In this document: piece by piece, positions 13,701-14,072 of the stretch
Numbering within the stretch: position 1 is the first letter of the stretch
Layout: each line of letters starts with the position of its first letter
From: Methanosarcinales archaeon
GTDB taxonomy: Archaea > Halobacteriota > Methanosarcinia > Methanosarcinales > Methanocomedenaceae
Length of the DNA stretch: 14,072 nucleotides
NCBI GenBank assembly: GCA_030666885.1
Contig: DAOUWY010000022.1
Coordinates: forward strand, 1-14,072
Direction of reading: 5' to 3'
Program-made: the position numbers and the translations under genes
Notes under the pieces: model-generated
Database searches by the model: none
The model's input: only the letters and a program-made list of their open reading frames with translations
Told to the model about the DNA's origin: nothing

Positions 13701-13878
13701 TGAAGATGAGTGGAGAGTGCTCTGTGACCAGATATGGGAGATATTGCATGAAGAATCTCCATGTATCCCACTCTATGACATCACAAAGCCAGTGGTATTC
13801 AGGAAGAACGTACACGGCTTTGGATTTGGACGGACTATGTTCGAGATGGATTTAACCGATGTGGAGATGGGCGAATAA
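10798..13878 (+). CDS. Tandem double substrate-binding lipoprotein (two SBP_bac_5 domains in one chain)
   Basis: 1026 residues, about twice the family length. Residues 10-30 are a lipoprotein signal ending in SMMIGC (Cys30). Domain 1 (about 53-529) and domain 2 (about 542-1024) are full-length NikA/DppA-type binding domains and close copies: EQILTQGSY/EQVLTQGSY, GTGPFKLVEYKKDQEA/GTGPFKLVDYKKDQEA, VPDPYTQVLALKAGELDLIG (230-249, 724-743), HSYGRYQV, YAIDRELMVRTLF. The linker GYDTGVAAASS has no second signal. Both domains have an EHHS turn (252-255, 746-749) and VHH (427-429, 923-925), candidate metal or ligand contacts; after VHH, domain 1 reads CCGTATMAC and domain 2 SGCLPSIAG. Each has a DxDxDG loop (359-364, 855-860). 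ATG 10810, with GGTGAG (10800-10805) before it, is an alternative start four codons downstream. The permease follows at 13915. Likely two ligand-binding lobes serving one importer; the ligand is unknown. Confidence 0.92.
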   Translation: MVSFMVFEHKFNRYIIIVSLILISSMMIGCLDNSDQELTTTSGSTQTGAPDAEQILTQGSYRDFKSASEGKNLVLEALVGVDEWSNPIPGLTESWDVSSDGKTYTFHLRKGVEFHDKTQFNAEAARFFIEWQGNKKAYGKYLDRVEIVDDHTVRVYFNEYYYNFLRELGQLISPNAVEPAGDVNGKLVNYIGTGPFKLVEYKKDQEAVLERNDNYWGEKPKLEKVIWKVVPDPYTQVLALKAGELDLIGASEHHSCLPYIEIAKLRKDPNFEVMLHSYGRYQVIDFNFEQEPFDDVRVRKAFSYAIDRELMVRTLFEDLTEPVYVLGPPAPDWGPRDIEGYGYDPEMAKSLLAEADWSDTDGDGLLDKNGKPLTCELIVPSGEANADVVAVFVQSELKKIGVQMKVTTMESGAAWDLRVKGEFELFVHHCCGTATMACLGIDGKYHSGYTWGNGVYYSDDLDKLIEEAFTTLDKTERRKTFDQIWKILHEEAPSIPLYDITKPVIFRKNVKGFEFGPTIFDMDLSDVEIVGYDTGVAAASSEQVLTQGSYTDFKRAAEGRILIFETLAGVDEQGNPVPKLAESWDISPDGKTYTFNLRKGVIFHDNTPFNASVAKFSIEWSGKNKAFGRYIDRTEIVDDHTLKVHLTEYYRPFLLDMASEFGCKIISPGAVEPAWDVNGKLVDYVGTGPFKLVDYKKDQEAILLRNDDYWGEQPKLEKVIWKTVPDPYTQVLALKAGELDLIGAAEHHSSLPYIEIARLQNDPNLEVMLHSYGRYQVLRFNCEKEPFSDVKVRTACNYAIDRELMVRTLFGDIPDPAYRISDPRFKWGPSNIDDKYYQYDPAKAKQLLAEAGWTDTDNDGILDKDGNPFTCDLVVPAGEANADVVAPFVQSELKKLGIGMNIITLESGAAGKLRDEGKYDLYVHHSGCLPSIAGYIEIGGRYHAGGWAHGYQTDTMDELIERAWTTPDEDEWRVLCDQIWEILHEESPCIPLYDITKPVVFRKNVHGFGFGRTMFEMDLTDVEMGE
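10954..12384 (+). repeat. Tandem coding repeat, unit 1 (binding domain 1)
   Basis: This stretch encodes residues 53-529 of the double binding protein and is repeated downstream at 12421-13872. Similarity is visible at DNA level as well: TATAAGAAGGATCAGGAAGC and ACCCAGGTTTTAGC occur in both units, and GTCATCTGGAAG precedes the second. The units have drifted at many third positions, so the duplication is not recent. Confidence 0.85.
12421..13872 (+). repeat. Tandem coding repeat, unit 2 (binding domain 2)
   Basis: Second copy of the unit at 10954-12384, joined in frame through a linker of about 12 residues. It lacks the lipoprotein signal, which indicates that after gene duplication the stop of the first and the signal of the second copy were removed, or that the fusion arose by unequal exchange within the mature coding part. 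It keeps a full set of family motifs, with no frameshift or gap. Confidence 0.85.
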
Positions 13879-13914
13879 AAATCAAGATAGGTGTAGGTTC
13901 TATCGGTCGATAAT

Positions 13915-14072
13915 ATGATAAAGTTCATAGCCAGAAGATTGGCGATAGCCACCTTGATAATGCTTGGGGCTTCGTTACTTTCTTTTTCCCTCATCCACCT
14001 CGCGCCAGGCAATCCTGCTGAGGTTATAATCCGGGCAGAGATGGGAGAAGACCCCAGTCTTGCGGAAATCGA
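13915..14072 (+). CDS. ABC transporter permease, DppB/NikB type (5' part, cut by window edge)
   Basis: Fifty-two codons are present. MIKFIARRLAIATLIMLGAS followed by LLSFSLIHLAPGNPAEVIIRAEMG is the N-terminal signature of the DppB/NikB permease: basic start, first membrane segment, then the APGNPAE motif. It starts 36 bases after the double binding protein, so it is the natural partner of that protein, and the second permease and ATPase genes are expected beyond the window. It is less A/T-rich than the permease at 2531 and differs clearly from it in the same region, so the two transporters are paralogues rather than recent copies. No strong ribosome binding site is seen. Confidence 0.9.
   Translation, partial: MIKFIARRLAIATLIMLGASLLSFSLIHLAPGNPAEVIIRAEMGEDPSLAEI

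Overview
The window looks archaeal and methanogen-like, most likely Methanosarcinales or a related ANME or Methanoperedens-type lineage. The basis is a small secreted protein with a Methanosarcina-type S-layer (DUF1608) domain and a PGF-type C-terminus, A/T-rich archaeal TATA boxes, GGTGA/GAGGT ribosome binding sites, and a short CbiX-type chelatase domain. The assignment is by recognition only. All intact genes lie on the + strand.

Layout. Bases 1-340 hold two broken pieces: a minus-strand fragment of a magnesium chelatase/cobaltochelatase AAA ATPase, running out of the window, and a plus-strand 3' gene tail that I do not recognise. Module 1 (about 365-5918) has a promoter, a structured leader and a decayed S-layer-domain gene. 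These are followed by a nickel/peptide-type substrate-binding lipoprotein, two permeases and two class I SAM methyltransferases; the first methyltransferase overlaps the second permease by 4 bases. An MFS transporter (6090-7259) separates the modules. Module 2 (about 7335 to the end) opens with a second copy of the same promoter and leader. It continues with an intact S-layer-domain protein, a DUF4198 (COG5266, cobalt/nickel transport-associated) protein, a CbiX chelatase-methyltransferase fusion, another methyltransferase, a 1026-residue protein made of two tandem substrate-binding domains, and the start of a permease cut by the window edge. Gaps within module 2 are 3-36 bases or overlaps, so it reads as one operon.

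How the parts may work together (inference). Two paralogous transport modules, each opened by the same leader and a small surface protein, combine NikA/DppA-type uptake with small-molecule methyltransferases and, in module 2, with a metal-tetrapyrrole chelatase domain and a cobalt/nickel-associated protein. The simplest reading is uptake, and possibly export through the MFS protein, of a metal-bearing compound such as a metallophore or a nickel or cobalt tetrapyrrole, with methylation in the cytoplasm. The sequence does not prove the substrate.

The least ordinary elements are the twin leaders with an identical 19-base apical segment that could pair with the Shine-Dalgarno sequence, the tandem binding-protein fusion with conserved His-His pairs, and the chelatase-methyltransferase fusion. 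No tRNA, rRNA, CRISPR array or insertion sequence was seen.
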